Part shown: positions 34,361-42,171 of the stretch, in pieces | Layout of the letters: each line of letters begins with the position of its first letter | Position numbering within the stretch: position 1 is the first letter of the stretch | Source of the DNA: Clostridia bacterium | GTDB taxonomy: Bacteria; Bacillota; Clostridia; Oscillospirales; QAKW01 | Assembly (NCBI GenBank): GCA_017440465.1 | Contig: JAFSHF010000002.1 | Span: 1-50,403, forward strand | Direction of reading: 5' to 3' | Length of the DNA: 50,403 nt | Program-made: the position numbers and the translations under genes | Notes under the pieces: model-generated | Database searches by the model: none | Told to the model about the DNA's origin: nothing | The model's input: only the letters and a program-made list of their open reading frames with translations

Positions 34361-35137
34361 TCAACCGTTTACTTTTTTGGCGATTATTGCTAATCGCCCA
34401 TTCTCTTTAGAATACTCGCAGGTAGACAGGGTTATTAGTTTATCACCATACTTGGCGGTGGTATCAATATTATACAGACTGCGGGCTTTACATTCGGCAA
34501 CATAAGCATCAAATTCTTCTGCCGAGGCGGCTTTGGAGAATTTATAATAATGAAATTCATTCTCCCCGCCCGCCACCGTTTTTAAAACGGCGATGATCTC
34601 ATAGGTGCCATAGCCCTCCATAGTATCAAATTGGATCTGCGGATGCTCTTGATAGAATACCGGCGAGGTATATTTCATCAAATCGGAAAACATCGAGCCG
34701 TTATCCATATGGTGACCGTAGATGACAAAATTATCTGCCTCTTGGAAGGTGGCATCCTCAAAGGCATAGGGCACACCGTAATAACTATATTTTTTATCAA
34801 ACCCGCGGCGCAGATAATAATTCTTTATCTCTCGCTTTTGCACCACAGGATAATCCACCCGCGTCCCATCCATATGGATCCAACCGATAAAATCTTCGTT
34901 CTGCTCCAAGAGCGGCGCATATTTTTCGGCAGCGGTCGGCTGCTTTTCATCGGGTCGATCCGCATCGACCTGCACCATCTGAGCAAGTTCTTGATATTGC
35001 ACATCGCTTTGATGGCCGTCAATATAATAAAGGGCGATCATCAGCCCCGAAAAGAGGAATACCGCCGCCAGCAAAATCAAGACCGACCAATAAACGATCC
35101 GCCCGATCTTACTTTCCAAAAACTGCTTGAATTTCAT
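34361..35137 (-). CDS. srtB: Class B sortase
   Basis: A 258-residue membrane-anchored transpeptidase. One N-terminal helix (about residues 13-37) is followed by an extracellular sortase domain. YGHHMDNGSMF has the catalytic His, LSTCEYS the nucleophile Cys240 and ENGR the Arg248. It would attach proteins with an NPQTN-like or other sorting signal to the cell wall, but no substrate gene is in the window. The start at 35137 follows GGAGG; the longer open frame runs through the upstream terminator and is rejected. Confidence 0.92.
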   Translation of the reverse strand: MKFKQFLESKIGRIVYWSVLILLAAVFLFSGLMIALYYIDGHQSDVQYQELAQMVQVDADRPDEKQPTAAEKYAPLLEQNEDFIGWIHMDGTRVDYPVVQKREIKNYYLRRGFDKKYSYYGVPYAFEDATFQEADNFVIYGHHMDNGSMFSDLMKYTSPVFYQEHPQIQFDTMEGYGTYEIIAVLKTVAGGENEFHYYKFSKAASAEEFDAYVAECKARSLYNIDTTAKYGDKLITLSTCEYSKENGRLAIIAKKVNG

Positions 35138-35159
35138 TTGCGAGTCCTCCTTTTTTATT

Positions 35160-35188
35160 ATTTTATCAAACCCTATAAAAATAATCAA
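35160..35188 (-). promoter_or_regulatory. Promoter of srtB
   Basis: On the minus strand TTGATT (35188-35183) and TAAAAT (35165-35160) are 17 nt apart, with TGA before the -10. The -35 box lies in the 3' arm of the preceding terminator. Confidence 0.68.
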
Positions 35189-35216
35189 GCGCGGAAAACT
35201 TTTTTCCACGCTTGAT
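35183..35216 (-). terminator. Terminator of the malate operon
   Basis: A hairpin of 16 pairs with one mismatch (AATCAAGCG arm against CGCTTGATT arm) lies 19 nt after the malic enzyme stop, followed by a T-rich stretch on the minus strand. Confidence 0.72.
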
Positions 35217-35234
35217 TTATAAAATAGAAAGCCC

Positions 35235-36407
35235 TTATTTTCTTGCCACACCGGTTTTATGAGCCGCACGGATGACCGCATCGGCCACCGCCTGCGCGAC
35301 CCGCTTATCCAAGGCGCCGACGATGATGTTCTCTTCGGTGATCTCCTCTTCGGGGATAAGGTCTGCCAACGCATAGGAGGTGGCGACCTTCATCTCTTCA
35401 TTGATGCAGGTGGCGCGGCAATCGAGCGCGCCGCGAAAGATACCGGGAAATGCCAGAACATTATTGATCTGGTTGGGAAAATCGCTGCGGCCGGTACCGA
35501 CCACGCGCGCCCCTGCCGCCTTCGCCGCATCCGGCATAATTTCGGGGGTAGGATTGGCCATCGGGAACAAAATAGCATCGGCCGCCATACTCTGCACCAT
35601 TGCAGGAGTGACGACATTGGGCGCGGAGACGCCGATAAAGACATCCGCCCCCTTCATCGCATCGGCAAGATCGCCGCGTTGCTCGGTGAGATTGGTCACC
35701 TCTGCGATTGCGGCATGGGCTTCGTTCAAGCCCTCCATTCCCTTGCAGAGAATACCGCAACGGTCCACCATCGTCAGGTGCTTGACCCCCATATTCATCA
35801 AATGCTTGCCGATGGCAATACCGGCAGAACCTGCGCCGTTGATGACGACCTTCACTTCGCCGATCTGCTTTTTGACCAGCTTCAAGGCATTGATCAGCGC
35901 AGCGGCAACCACAATGGCGGTACCGTGCTGATCGTCGTGAAAGACAGGGATATCGCAAAGTTCCTTGAGTTTCTTCTCCACCTCAAAACAGCGGGGAGCG
36001 GAGATATCCTCCAGATTAATACCGCCAAAGGAGCCGGAGATCAAATAGATGGTGCGCACCAACTCATCCACATCCTTGGAGCGGATGCAGATGGGGAACG
36101 CATCCACATCGGCAAACGCCTTGAAAAGGGCGCATTTCCCTTCCATCACCGGCATCCCCGCCTCAGGGCCGATATCGCCCAAGCCCAAGATGGCGGTACC
36201 GTCGGTAATGACTGCAACCATATTGTTTCTGCGGGTCAGTTCGTAGCTTTTATCATAATCCTTTTGGATCTCCAAGCAAGCCTCGGCGACACCGGGGGTA
36301 TAGGCGAGCGAAAGATCCTCGCGGGTTTTGATGGGGCAGCGGGTGACCACCTCGATCTTGCCGTTCCATTCATAATGCTTTTTTAACGATTCTTTTCGGA
36401 TATCCAT
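35235..36407 (-). CDS. NAD(P)-dependent malic enzyme
   Basis: A 390-residue short bacterial malic enzyme, decarboxylating malate to pyruvate. SLAYTPGVAEACLEI and VTDGTAILGLGDIGPEAGMP form the N-terminal malate-binding part, FHDDQHGTA the metal-binding stretch, and INGAGSAGIAIGKHL the nucleotide-binding loop. Whether NAD or NADP is used cannot be read safely. The gene starts 3 nt after the malate/lactate dehydrogenase stop, with GGAGGAG inside the end of that gene. Confidence 0.93.
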   Translation of the reverse strand: MDIRKESLKKHYEWNGKIEVVTRCPIKTREDLSLAYTPGVAEACLEIQKDYDKSYELTRRNNMVAVITDGTAILGLGDIGPEAGMPVMEGKCALFKAFADVDAFPICIRSKDVDELVRTIYLISGSFGGINLEDISAPRCFEVEKKLKELCDIPVFHDDQHGTAIVVAAALINALKLVKKQIGEVKVVINGAGSAGIAIGKHLMNMGVKHLTMVDRCGILCKGMEGLNEAHAAIAEVTNLTEQRGDLADAMKGADVFIGVSAPNVVTPAMVQSMAADAILFPMANPTPEIMPDAAKAAGARVVGTGRSDFPNQINNVLAFPGIFRGALDCRATCINEEMKVATSYALADLIPEEEITEENIIVGALDKRVAQAVADAVIRAAHKTGVARK

Positions 36408-36410
36408 CGC

Positions 36411-37520
36411 TTACTCCTCCCAAGGGAATACATATTGGGTCAGACCCAACTCATCGCGGACAGCGACCATCTCCGCCTGAACGGATTCATTGATGGGTAC
36501 ACCGTCCTTGCGGGCCATCTGCACCAAATACTCTTTCTCACCGGCGGTATAGATCCGCTCTTCACCGGGTACTTTCTTGGAAGCGCGGACCGCACGCAGG
36601 ATATCACCGGACGTCTTGCGGCAGACCTCCTCGCCCATAAAATGATCAGTATCGATGGCAATGAAGAAATGACCGAGGCGGAAGGGAACCTTATTGCCAT
36701 CCTCATCCAGACCGGTCAGACTCTTCCCGTAGCTGCCGCCCTGCAAAGCCGCGGAAAGCAGTTCGACAAACATCGCAAAACCATAGCCCTTATAACCGCA
36801 TTGCTCCTCGCCGGGGCCGCCCAAGGTGCAAAGGGCAGCCTCGCCGCGCGCCATCGTCTTGAGCGCATCGGCAGAAGAACCTTCATACGCCTTACCATCG
36901 GGGCAGATCAACGCATTTTGGGGCGCGTCCTTACCGATGCGGGCATAATACTCCAGCTTGCCGTTTTGATAGGTAGAAGAAGCGGCGTCAAAATTAAAAT
37001 CAAACGCTTCATCGGTGGGAACGCCCAAAGTCAAGGGGTTGGTGCCGAACATTCCCTCGACTCCGAAGGTGGGAGCCACTGTGGGGCGGGCATTGGTGCC
37101 GGTCAGGGCAACGCAACCCTCTTTCGCCGCCATCGAAGTATAGTAACCGGCAATACCGTAGTGGCAGGAATTACGGACAACGACCATCCCCATCCCATAT
37201 TCCTTTGCCTTATCGATCGCCATCCGCATCGCCTTATAGCCAATGACCTGCCCCATCCCGTCGTGACCGTCGATCACCGCGGTGGTGGGAGTCTCTTTGA
37301 TGATCTCAAAATTGGTCACGGGATTTTGAATCCCTGCCTTGATCCGATCCAGATAAATCGGCTTAAAGCGGTTGACACCGTGGGATTCAATGCCGCGCTT
37401 ATCCGATTCCAGCAGGACATCGGCGCAGATCTTGGCATCTTCTTCGGGAATGCCATAGCCTTTAAAGGCATCGATCACAAAATTGGTAATGAACTCCCAA
37501 GCGACAACATTGTTTTTCAT
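36411..37520 (-). CDS. Ldh2-family malate/L-lactate dehydrogenase
   Basis: A 369-residue oxidoreductase of the YlbC/ComC/Ldh2 family, unrelated to classical LDH/MDH. SDKRGIESHGVNRF, the VRNSCHYGIAGYYT segment and GTNPLTLGVP are typical. These NAD(P) enzymes act on malate, lactate, sulfolactate or ureidoglycolate. Malate is favoured here because the next gene encodes malic enzyme. The leader carries a large terminator-like hairpin. Confidence 0.87.
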   Translation of the reverse strand: MKNNVVAWEFITNFVIDAFKGYGIPEEDAKICADVLLESDKRGIESHGVNRFKPIYLDRIKAGIQNPVTNFEIIKETPTTAVIDGHDGMGQVIGYKAMRMAIDKAKEYGMGMVVVRNSCHYGIAGYYTSMAAKEGCVALTGTNARPTVAPTFGVEGMFGTNPLTLGVPTDEAFDFNFDAASSTYQNGKLEYYARIGKDAPQNALICPDGKAYEGSSADALKTMARGEAALCTLGGPGEEQCGYKGYGFAMFVELLSAALQGGSYGKSLTGLDEDGNKVPFRLGHFFIAIDTDHFMGEEVCRKTSGDILRAVRASKKVPGEERIYTAGEKEYLVQMARKDGVPINESVQAEMVAVRDELGLTQYVFPWEE

Positions 37521-37553
37521 TTTCTCTTCCTCACTTTCTTAAAATGCAACACA

Positions 37554-37605
37554 CAAAAAGTGCACAGCAAAAAGAACGGAATTTTCCCCCTTTTTTCTGT
37601 GCACT
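37554..37605 (-). promoter_or_regulatory. Terminator-like hairpin in the malate operon leader
   Basis: On the minus strand AGTGCACAG (37605-37597) pairs with CTGTGCACT (37567-37559). An inner AAAAAG/CTTTTT and GGAA/TTCC continue the stem, and five Ts follow at 37558-37554. It starts about 30 nt after the predicted transcription start and lies before the gene, so it may be an attenuator; the outer palindrome could also be a protein-binding operator. Confidence 0.6.
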
Positions 37606-37643
37606 CTCTATCATCTCTTGTGCAATATTTAAATCACAGATTT

Positions 37644-37672
37644 ATTATATGCCGCAAGACAGAATTTGTCAA
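37644..37672 (-). promoter_or_regulatory. Consensus promoter of the malate operon
   Basis: On the minus strand TTGACA (37672-37667) and TATAAT (37649-37644) are exactly 17 nt apart. It starts 3 nt after the degV stop codon. Confidence 0.92.
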
Positions 37673-37675
37673 GTT

Positions 37676-38545
37676 TTATCTTTTTTTACCAAGATAAAAG
37701 ACCGCCAACGTACCGGCACCGGAATGAGCACCGATGACCGGACCGACATAGCCGATGGTAATCTCACCGATATGAGGCTTGCCCCGCAGAAGATCTGCCA
37801 ATTGCTCGGCTTCTTCTTGGCAATCGCCGTGGCTGATAAAGATGGGCTGATCCATCTCCAGCATATCTTCCTGAACCTTTTGCGCCATACGCTGAATGGA
37901 CGCTTTGCGGCCGCGGGCTTTTTCCATATTAATTAAATGGCCTTCATCGTCCACATGCAGTACCGGCTTGATGCTCAAGAGCGTGCCGACCATCGCGGTG
38001 GCGGCAGAGACGCGCCCGCCGCGTTTTAAATGATTCAGATCATCCACAGTGAACCAATGGGCAAGGTTCAGGCGGTTCTCCAGAACAAAATCCCGCACCT
38101 CTTCAATGGTCTTACCGGCGCGCTTTTGCATCACCGCATGATAGATCAGCAATCCTTGACCCAGCGAAGCGCAGAGGGTGTCTGCGTGCAAGATCTTGCG
38201 TTCGGGGTATTTTTCTGCCATTTCTTCCGCCGCCAGCGCACCCACCTGATAAGTACCGCTCAAACCGGAAGAAAAGCCCAGATATAATATATTTTTCCCT
38301 TCCTTCAGAATTTCATTCATTGCTTCTTTAAATGTATCCAAATTGATGGCAGAAGTCTTGCCGGTATTGCCCGCGCGCAGCAACGCGTAGAAATCCTTAT
38401 GGCTGATCTCCCGCTCATCGAGGTAATTATGATATTCCTTTCCGTTGACAGTCACCGAAAGGGGCAGGACCACCAGCTCCAATTCTTCTGCCAGCTTGGC
38501 GGTAAGATCGCAACCGGAATCGGTTAAAATGACAAATTCGCTCAT
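37676..38545 (-). CDS. DegV-family fatty-acid-binding protein
   Basis: A 289-residue DegV protein. FVILTDSGCDLT at the start, GKTSAIN with the strand-turn before helix 3, and LGFSSGLSGTYQ are family marks. DegV (FakB) proteins bind a fatty acid and hand it to the FakA kinase, which is not in the window. AAAGGAG lies before the ATG, 12 nt after the hemolysin III-type gene, so the two are cotranscribed. No terminator lies between its stop and the malate promoter. Confidence 0.92.
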   Translation of the reverse strand: MSEFVILTDSGCDLTAKLAEELELVVLPLSVTVNGKEYHNYLDEREISHKDFYALLRAGNTGKTSAINLDTFKEAMNEILKEGKNILYLGFSSGLSGTYQVGALAAEEMAEKYPERKILHADTLCASLGQGLLIYHAVMQKRAGKTIEEVRDFVLENRLNLAHWFTVDDLNHLKRGGRVSAATAMVGTLLSIKPVLHVDDEGHLINMEKARGRKASIQRMAQKVQEDMLEMDQPIFISHGDCQEEAEQLADLLRGKPHIGEITIGYVGPVIGAHSGAGTLAVFYLGKKR

Positions 38546-38557
38546 ATCTATACTCCT

Positions 38558-39244
38558 TTAAATAATATACACAATAATTCCCACATACTGCAGGATGCTT
38601 CCGAGGACCACAAAGAGGTGGAACACCGAATGGATATAACGGTGAGGCTTTTTCCCGTGCCCTGCAACTCCATAGAAGACTGCTCCGACGGTATAAGAAA
38701 TACCGCCCGCCAGCATCCAATTCATCCCGATTTCGCCCAGCGCCTTGATCGCGGTGGGGCCGGTAAGGATAATGCACCAACCCAGCGCAATATAAAGCAC
38801 CATAGAAAGTACATTATAACGTTTAAGATCGATCGCATTCAGCGTAATGCCCGAAGCGGTAACCCCCCAGACAACGCCGAAGACCGTCCAGCCCAACGCG
38901 GTGTTAATCGGGCGGATCCCCGATAACGCGATCGGCGTATAGGTGCCTGCGATCAATGCAAAGATGGTGCAATGGTCCAAAACCTGAAAGACCTTTTTCG
39001 CCATCACCGGTTTCAAACCGTGATACAGGCTGGACATAGTGTATAAGATCACCATCGAAAAGCCGTAAATAAAGGCACCGACGATATCATAGGCATTTCC
39101 AACCATAAACGCTTTGATGACGCAGGTGGCCAGAGCAATCACCCCGAACCCGCCGCCGACGATATGAGATACCATATTGAAAATTTCTTCGCCGCGGGTA
39201 TAATCGGGAAGAATACGATCTTTCAGTTTGATTCGTTTGACCAT
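38558..39244 (-). CDS. trhA: Hemolysin III/TrhA (PAQR-type) membrane protein
   Basis: A 228-residue protein with seven hydrophobic helices. The conserved metal-binding set is visible: MSSLYHG after helix 2, VLDHCTIFALIAGTYTP, and HSVFHLFVVLGS near the end. The family is related to PAQR receptors and in bacteria is linked to membrane lipid homeostasis; the hemolysin name is historical. Its pairing with degV, also lipid-related, fits. The start at 39244 follows AAAGGAG; a longer frame from 39283 lacks such a site. Confidence 0.88.
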   Translation of the reverse strand: MVKRIKLKDRILPDYTRGEEIFNMVSHIVGGGFGVIALATCVIKAFMVGNAYDIVGAFIYGFSMVILYTMSSLYHGLKPVMAKKVFQVLDHCTIFALIAGTYTPIALSGIRPINTALGWTVFGVVWGVTASGITLNAIDLKRYNVLSMVLYIALGWCIILTGPTAIKALGEIGMNWMLAGGISYTVGAVFYGVAGHGKKPHRYIHSVFHLFVVLGSILQYVGIIVYII

Positions 39245-39332
39245 AGCAATTCTCCTTTTTCCTTTTATATAATACCATTGCATTGATGAAAATGCACCTT
39301 AAATTTCTTTAAGAAACGCTTTATTCTGATTG

Positions 39333-39361
39333 TTGACAAGTTTCAGAGATTGATATACAAT
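39333..39361 (+). promoter_or_regulatory. Promoter of trmO
   Basis: TTGACA at 39333-39338 and TACAAT at 39356-39361, 17 nt apart, 29 nt before the ATG. Confidence 0.8.
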
Positions 39362-39390
39362 GAAATCAACATCGAAAAGAGGTGTAAAGG

Positions 39391-40077
39391 ATGGATACTA
39401 TACAGATCAAACCCATCGCATATATTCATAATGATTTTACTGCCAAATTCGGTATTCCCCGCCAAAGCGGGCTGGTGGAGCAGGTGCTCTCTAAAATCGT
39501 CTTCACCCCCGAGTTTCGCAATGCCGACGCCCTGCGCGGATTAGAGGGGTATTCCCATCTTTGGCTGATCTGGCAGTTTTCCGCCTTTCAGAGCGAAGGC
39601 TGGAGCCCCACCGTTCGCCCGCCGCGGCTGGGCGGCAATCAACGGATGGGGGTGTTTGCCACCCGCTCCCCCAACCGCCCCAATCCCTTGGGGCTCTCCT
39701 CGGTCAAGCTGGAGCAGATCGAATTATCCACTCCGCAAGGACCTGTCCTTTATGTATCGGGGGCTGACCTGATGGACGGTACCCCCATCTACGATATCAA
39801 ACCCTATCTTCCCTATACCGATGCCCACCCCGATGCGCTGGGCGGCTTCGGCTTTAAAGAAGGGGAAGGTACGGTTGCGGTAGAGTGCCCGCCCGATTTA
39901 TTGGAGGTTCTCCCCGCAGATAAGCGCCAAGGATTGCTGGCACTCTTGGCGCAGGATCCCCGCCCCGGCTATACCGACGATCCCGAACGCATCTTCGGGA
40001 TGGCATTCGGCGGGTATGAGATCCGCTTTAAAGTGGAGCAAAAAACGCTGAAAGTGCTGGAAATTGAGTTAAAATAA
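39391..40077 (+). CDS. trmO: tRNA (adenine37-N6)-methyltransferase TrmO-like (TsaA/YaeB)
   Basis: A 228-residue beta-barrel SAM-dependent methyltransferase of the UPF0066 family. IAYIHNDFTAKFGIPRQSG, GYSHLWLIWQF, GVFATRSPNRPNPLGLS and the YDIKPYLPY block cover the whole conserved core. In E. coli the enzyme N6-methylates t6A37 of some tRNAs. GAGGTG precedes the ATG. Single-gene unit. Confidence 0.9.
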   Translation: MDTIQIKPIAYIHNDFTAKFGIPRQSGLVEQVLSKIVFTPEFRNADALRGLEGYSHLWLIWQFSAFQSEGWSPTVRPPRLGGNQRMGVFATRSPNRPNPLGLSSVKLEQIELSTPQGPVLYVSGADLMDGTPIYDIKPYLPYTDAHPDALGGFGFKEGEGTVAVECPPDLLEVLPADKRQGLLALLAQDPRPGYTDDPERIFGMAFGGYEIRFKVEQKTLKVLEIELK

Positions 40078-40078
40078 C

Positions 40079-40140
40079 AGTGTAATATTACACTTTTTAA
40101 TTTACCGCCAAGCCGCTCTGCCCCGCAGAGCGGTTTATTT
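40079..40140 (+). terminator. Tandem hairpins ending trmO
   Basis: A 16-nt palindrome with a T5 tail (40079-40099) is followed by a stronger stem, CCGCTCTGC (40113-40121) with GCAGAGCGG (40125-40133), and a T-rich tail. A third, weaker stem (about 40145-40175) follows. Confidence 0.78.
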
Positions 40141-40213
40141 TAGGGCAAAACCACCAAATTTGGCAGGTGGGTTTTGTAAAAGTTATCAGGTCAAACGAAA
40201 AATATCTTTTATT

Positions 40214-40243
40214 ATTGACTTTTCTAATATAATATTGTAATAT
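40214..40243 (+). promoter_or_regulatory. Promoter of the lysine operon
   Basis: TTGACT at 40214-40219 and TAATAT at 40238-40243, 18 nt apart; transcription would start at the 5' end of the riboswitch. Confidence 0.65.
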
Positions 40244-40249
40244 ATTGAT

Positions 40250-40505
40250 GTTGATAGAGGTGCATTGCATCATCAGTATTTTTGCCTATTGCGCTTTATG
40301 CCGAAAGCGAGGCAAAAAGAAAGGGATGGGTGCCGAAGACGGCCTATGGCAAAGGGTCGATCTGGCAGCGGGAAATAAGATTCCCGATGTTGTCGCTGCG
40401 GCGGAGAGCTATCTTTTACTATACTTTGGCGGGGACCCCTGCCAAACCTTTGGCTTAGTAAGGGATCGTTGCCGCGTTTTCAGCAACGGTCATTTATTTT
40501 TTTAG
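40250..40505 (+). ncRNA. Lysine riboswitch (L box)
   Basis: The lysine aptamer is recognised by GATAGAGGTGC at 40253-40263, CATCAGTA at 40271-40278 and GGGATGGGTGCCGAAG at 40323-40338. P1 closes GATAG (40253-40257) on CTATC (40409-40413). Downstream lie an intermediate hairpin (TTTGGC/GCCAAA, 40425-40446) and the terminator. Lysine binding should favour termination and so lower expression of dapA-dapB-lysC-lysA. This accounts for nearly all of the 440-nt gap before dapA. Confidence 0.95.
40464..40503 (+). terminator. Riboswitch expression-platform terminator
   Basis: GATCGTTGC (40464-40472) pairs with GCAACGGTC (40483-40491), with one G-U pair, followed by a T-rich tract up to 40503, directly before the dapA ribosome binding site. 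Confidence 0.9.
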
Positions 40506-40517
40506 GAGGATTTTGAA

Positions 40518-41408
40518 ATGTCTCATCAACCGATTTTTAAAGGTGTCGGAACTGCGATCATCACCCCGATGACCAAAATGGGTGTGGATTACGAGAATTA
40601 TAAAAAACTGCTGGAGTGGCAGATCGAAAGCGGTGTCAATGCCATCATTGCCGCAGGGACCACCGGCGAAAGCTCCACCCTTACCGATAAAGAGCATCGG
40701 GAGGTATTGGATTTCACCATCAAAACCGTGGATGGGCGCATCCCCGTCATCGCGGGGACAGGCTCCAATGATACCTCCTACGCCATTGAATTGAGCAAAT
40801 ACGCCTGCAGTGCAGGCGCGGATGGGCTTCTGTTGGTCACTCCGTATTATAATAAGGCTACGCAGGCAGGCTTGATCGCCTCTTATACCGCGGTGGCAGA
40901 TGCGGTGGATAAGCCGATGATCCTTTATAATGTCCCTTCCAGAACCGGCACCAACATTCTGCCGGAGACCTGCAAGGTGCTGGCGGAGCATCCCAACATT
41001 GCCGCCATCAAAGAAGCCAGCGGCAATATCTCCCAGATCGCCGATACCGCTATGATGGTCGGTGATAAAATGGATATCTATTCCGGCAATGATGACCAGA
41101 TCGTTCCCATTATGGCGTTGGGCGGCATCGGTGTCATTTCGGTTCTCTCCAATGTCTTCCCCAAGGAAACGGTGGAACTTTGCGACCGCTTCTTCGCCGG
41201 CGACATCAAGGGTGCCAACGCACTGCAGTTGCATTATCTGCCGATGATCCACGCGCTCTTCAGCGAAGTCAACCCCATCCCTGCTAAGGCGGCGATGGCG
41301 GCAATGGGCTATTGCGAAAACTATCTGCGTCTTCCCCTCACCCCGATGGATGCCGCCAAAGAAGCTCATATGCTGGATCTGATGCGCAAGGAAGGTTTGA
41401 AGGTATGA
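40518..41408 (+). CDS. dapA: 4-hydroxy-tetrahydrodipicolinate synthase
   Basis: A 296-residue class I aldolase-type enzyme joining pyruvate and aspartate semialdehyde. AAGTTGES binds pyruvate, YNVPSRTG has the catalytic Tyr, and AAIKEASG the Schiff-base Lys. AGGAGG precedes the ATG. It is the first gene after the lysine riboswitch, and its stop overlaps the dapB start (ATGA). Confidence 0.97.
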   Translation: MSHQPIFKGVGTAIITPMTKMGVDYENYKKLLEWQIESGVNAIIAAGTTGESSTLTDKEHREVLDFTIKTVDGRIPVIAGTGSNDTSYAIELSKYACSAGADGLLLVTPYYNKATQAGLIASYTAVADAVDKPMILYNVPSRTGTNILPETCKVLAEHPNIAAIKEASGNISQIADTAMMVGDKMDIYSGNDDQIVPIMALGGIGVISVLSNVFPKETVELCDRFFAGDIKGANALQLHYLPMIHALFSEVNPIPAKAAMAAMGYCENYLRLPLTPMDAAKEAHMLDLMRKEGLKV

Positions 41409-42148
41409 AAATAATTATCTACGGCATTGCCGGAAGAATGGGCGCGGAAGTCCGTCGGCTGACGGAAGAGGGGGTGCGCGGAGCATCCTTACACGCCGGC
41501 GTGGACCAAGGCGGCAACGATAGCGGCTTCCCCCATTTCCAAAACTTGGAGCAGGTTCCCGCAGGCGCGGATTGCATTATTGATTTTTCCCACCATACCG
41601 CCGTCAAGCCCCTGCTTGCTTATGCGACCAAAAATAAGATTCCCGTTGTCCTTTGTACCACAGGGCATACCGATAAAGAACTGGCATTGATCAAAGAAGC
41701 CGCCAAGCATACCGCGGTCTTCTTTTCCGCCAATATGTCGATGGGCGTTGCGCTCTTGGCTGAGCTTGCCAAAAAAGCGGCGGCGGTTTATCCCAATGCC
41801 GACATTGAAATTGTGGAGACCCATCATAATCGCAAGCTGGACGCCCCCAGCGGTACCGCTTTGATGATCGCCAACGCCATCAAAGCAGTACGCACCGCCG
41901 CCACCTTTGCCTTGGGCAGAAGCGGTCAGGGCAAGCGCACCGCGCAGGAGATCGGCATCCACGCCGTTCGGATGGGCAATATCGTGGGCACCCACGAAGT
42001 TCTGATCGGCACCGATACCGAGACTATCACCTTAAAGCACGAAGCCCATAGCCGCGCCCTTTTTGCCGATGGCGCAATGGCGGCCGCCGAATTTATCTGC
42101 GGCAAGCCGGCAGGCTTATATAATATGCAGGATATGATCAAATTTTAA
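41405..42148 (+). CDS. dapB: 4-hydroxy-tetrahydrodipicolinate reductase
   Basis: A 247-residue NAD(P)H-dependent reductase. GIAGRMGAE is the nucleotide-binding loop, and THHNRKLDAPSGTA the family signature with the catalytic His and Lys. The ATG at 41405 overlaps the dapA stop; the longer frame from 41312 is inside dapA. The next steps to diaminopimelate (for example dapL or dapD/E) are not in this window. Confidence 0.96.
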   Translation: MKIIIYGIAGRMGAEVRRLTEEGVRGASLHAGVDQGGNDSGFPHFQNLEQVPAGADCIIDFSHHTAVKPLLAYATKNKIPVVLCTTGHTDKELALIKEAAKHTAVFFSANMSMGVALLAELAKKAAAVYPNADIEIVETHHNRKLDAPSGTALMIANAIKAVRTAATFALGRSGQGKRTAQEIGIHAVRMGNIVGTHEVLIGTDTETITLKHEAHSRALFADGAMAAAEFICGKPAGLYNMQDMIKF

Positions 42149-42171
42149 GTTAGGATTAGGATAGAGAGATT

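Noticed and set aside
34301..34410. Plus-strand stretch reading IAELALDGNPRRFADFN with coding-like codons
   Set aside because: About 35 codons without a start or ribosome binding site, overlapping the end of srtB. It might be a gene remnant, but I cannot name a family.
40245..40505. 86-residue open frame before dapA
   Set aside because: It coincides with the lysine riboswitch and has no ribosome binding site.
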